This document shows positions 62,101 to 64,000 of a stretch of 64,000 nucleotides of DNA, piece by piece (the stretch's first letter is position 1; the number at the start of each line of letters is the position of its first letter). The notes under the pieces were generated by a model, which saw only the letters and a program-made list of their open reading frames with translations, ran no database searches and was not told the origin of the DNA. Both the position numbers and the translations under genes were made by a program. The stretch is from Parasponia andersonii (taxonomy: Eukaryota; Streptophyta; Magnoliopsida; Rosales; Cannabaceae): positions 1,146,322-1,210,321 of the forward strand of contig JXTB01000006.1 in assembly GCA_002914805.1 (NCBI GenBank). Direction: 5' to 3'.

Positions 62101-63500
62101 AAAGTAAGAGTGTTTGATGTGAATTAAGGTAAATTTGTACCTCTCAAGTAGGTTTTTTAATTTATTAAGATCGAAGTTGAATCCGATATGGTCTTAACAC
62201 AATGAAAATGAGGAAAATCGGAACTCAAACGAAAAAATGGAACACTCAGGAAGCCGAGACACCAAACTAGTGAAAAAGTGGTATTCACCAACTCTCGGAT
62301 TGTTTTGGTACTATAGCGTCAAAAATGGCATCGCGGAGCCAACTTTTTGACGATCTAAACATCTAGATTTGGCCTATCTTAGGTTTGCACGAGCCATCTC
62401 TTTAAAACTCTATCTTTAGGGTTGAAAAAAACATATGGGGAAAGAGAAAAAAGGAGGGAGGCATCCACGGAAGGAGAAGAAGATAGACTCGAAGTCTCCA
62501 TTTCTTGATCTCCTCCATAACATCAATACCATTCTTTGTTCATACCATTTTTTCTTCATTTTCTTGTGACTTTTTCTTTGTATTTTCATATTTAGAGAGT
62601 GATATTATTGAGAGCAAATATTTTAGAGAGGAATCAAGAGAGCAAGAATCAACCTTGGAGGAAGTGATTGATAACCTCCATTAATAGCTTCAAGCTTTTC
62701 AAAGAGAGGGAATTCTAAAACTCTTTTATCGTTGATATTTTTTATTTCTTGAATTCATTGTATGAAAATGTTATTGTTCTCAATTTATATTATGAACTAA
62801 ATATTTCTTTGTGTAGTTTTACTATGTGAACCAACCTTGAATATTTGTTTGTGTATTTCTCTCTTATTTTATTAATTAAATCCATTATTAAGTTATTTAT
62901 TTTACTTTGTGCTTATTAGTTCTATTTAATTGATCACTAAATAGATTGTTGAGTGAAACTTTTATGAACTTGGGAAGGGGAATTTAGGTTTGGACATAGG
63001 TAGAACAACATAAGATTACCTAATTTGGGGTAAGTTTGTATAGGATAAAAATATACCTATATGACTTGTGTAACCTTCGTGTGAGAATAACTAAACTTAA
63101 TGAATCTTGTCAATTTATGTTAGAAGTAACATATGTCTTGAGAAAGAATTTGTAAATACATTTGAACTCTCGATTAATAACTCTAGTAGATTAATTAGTG
63201 TAAAAAGGGAATTAAGATATTGTGCGTTCAAATTATAGTTGGAGAATTAGTAAATCTAGACATTTTTCTTATTACTTACTTTCATTTATTTTGTATGATA
63301 GTTTAGTTTCCTTGGTTTTATTTATTCAAAATCTATATATTATTTATTTGGATAAAGTTAGAGTTAAGATAATTTTGATATTTAGTATTGAATTAGAAAT
63401 TAATCCCTACGGGTTAGATATTCTACTTCTATATTTATATTACTTGTGACCGTGTGCACTTACACGGGAGTGTATGATTTTATAGTTGCACAATCCAACC
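62100..63500 (+). repeat. Presumed LTR of an Athila/Tat-like gypsy element
   Basis: The late part reads CTTGTGACCGTGTGCACTTACACGGGAGTG and ends just before CAACAAGTTTTTGGCACCG, which is the arrangement at the inner edge of Athila/Tat 5' LTRs. A purine- and GC-richer block at 62,150-62,470 fits the upstream LTR. The outer edge is a guess. Confidence 0.45.
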
Positions 63501-63510
63501 AACAAGTTTT

Positions 63511-63528
63511 TGGCACCGTTGCTGGAGA
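63511..63528 (+). promoter_or_regulatory. Primer binding site, tRNA-Asp type, of an Athila/Tat-like element
   Basis: TGGCACCGTTGCTGGAGA differs at a few positions from the TGGCGCCGTTGCCGGGGA site typical of Athila/Tat gypsy elements. It is preceded by the usual AACAAGTTTT. Confidence 0.7.
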
Positions 63529-64000
63529 TTGAAACATTATTTCTTTATTAATATTAATATCAATCAATTCTAATATTAAAGTTTGACTTTTCTATAATTT
63601 TAATTTTATATTTTTGTTTTTGCCAAAAAAAAAGTTACTTTCTGTTGATGGAGGTTTTGTCGACAATGAATTTAAGAAATTGCAAAATATGGCTTGTGTG
63701 TGAAAATGGTTGATCAATTAAAGGAAGTAAAAGGAGACAAGAATTTTATAGTGGTTTAGCCCCAAAAAAGATGAGCCTATGCCCACTGTTGTTCACTATT
63801 TTCTGGAGGATTACCAGAGTTTCGTTAAGTTTCTAGGAAGTAAAAATAATAAATCCCCAAAGTTCTCCCCAGAAGCCGAAGATCCCCCACAACAGCATTG
63901 AACTCCCTTTACATAGGTGAGGGTGGCTCAATATTTCCCAATTATGAGAATGGGTAAGTATATTGTCACACCCCCCTAGTTTAACCATATTATCATATAC
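63529..64000 (+). other. Start of the element interior, or another LTR-like repeat, at the window edge
   Basis: No open frame. The text AATTTTATAGTGGTTTAGCCC (63,742-63,762) and AACTCCCTTTACATAGGTGA (63,900-63,919) recalls another LTR family common in plants, so a further insertion may begin here. Confidence 0.35.

Overview
The window is nuclear DNA of a flowering plant, most likely a eudicot. Its genes are split by many GT-AG introns, the spacers are AT-rich, LTR retrotransposons are nested, and the four real genes are plant orthologues whose exons join in frame. I cannot name the species; a woody rosid is only a guess.

Layout. (1) 1-6527, minus strand: the first 13 exons (about 899 codons) of APC1, the scaffold subunit of the anaphase-promoting complex; the gene runs off the left edge. 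(2) 6.6-10.1 kb: AT-rich spacer with a degenerate tandem repeat and a candidate MITE. (3) 10.16-24.8 kb: a transposon nest, mostly in minus orientation. It holds a Ty3/gypsy chromovirus cut off at its 5' side (pol plus a 2.2 kb 3' LTR), a decayed coat-protein region of an endogenous caulimovirid abutting it, and a Ty1/copia element whose reverse transcriptase is split by a 1,328 bp solo LTR with a perfect 5 bp target duplication. (4) 25.56-26.28 kb, minus: a two-exon group 1 LEA (Em) gene with three CACGTG boxes and an RY box upstream. (5) 28.01-29.84 kb, plus: a four-exon group B PP2C (AP2C type) with a MAPK-docking motif and W-box cores upstream. (6) 29.85-40.9 kb: an AT-rich gene desert with a likely Mutator-type MITE, a foldback, a 161 bp tandem duplication and a diverged solo LTR of the same gypsy family as in (3), in opposite orientation. 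(7) 41.16-53.61 kb, plus: a complete clathrin heavy chain gene, 30 exons and 1,706 aa, with one GC-AG intron and an antisense LINE fragment in intron 19. (8) 53.6-64 kb: pyrimidine-rich and GGTTACT-word repeats with two unknown bases, an internally deleted copia element, and at the right edge the LTR end and tRNA-Asp-type primer site of an Athila/Tat-like gypsy element.

The four genes are unrelated housekeeping or stress genes: cell-cycle ubiquitin ligase, seed desiccation protein, MAPK phosphatase and vesicle coat. They form no operon-like or biosynthetic system. The unusual material is in the mobile DNA. I found no convincing new gene system; the best leads are the palindrome array in the copia leader, the pararetrovirus/gypsy junction and the GGTTACT-word region.
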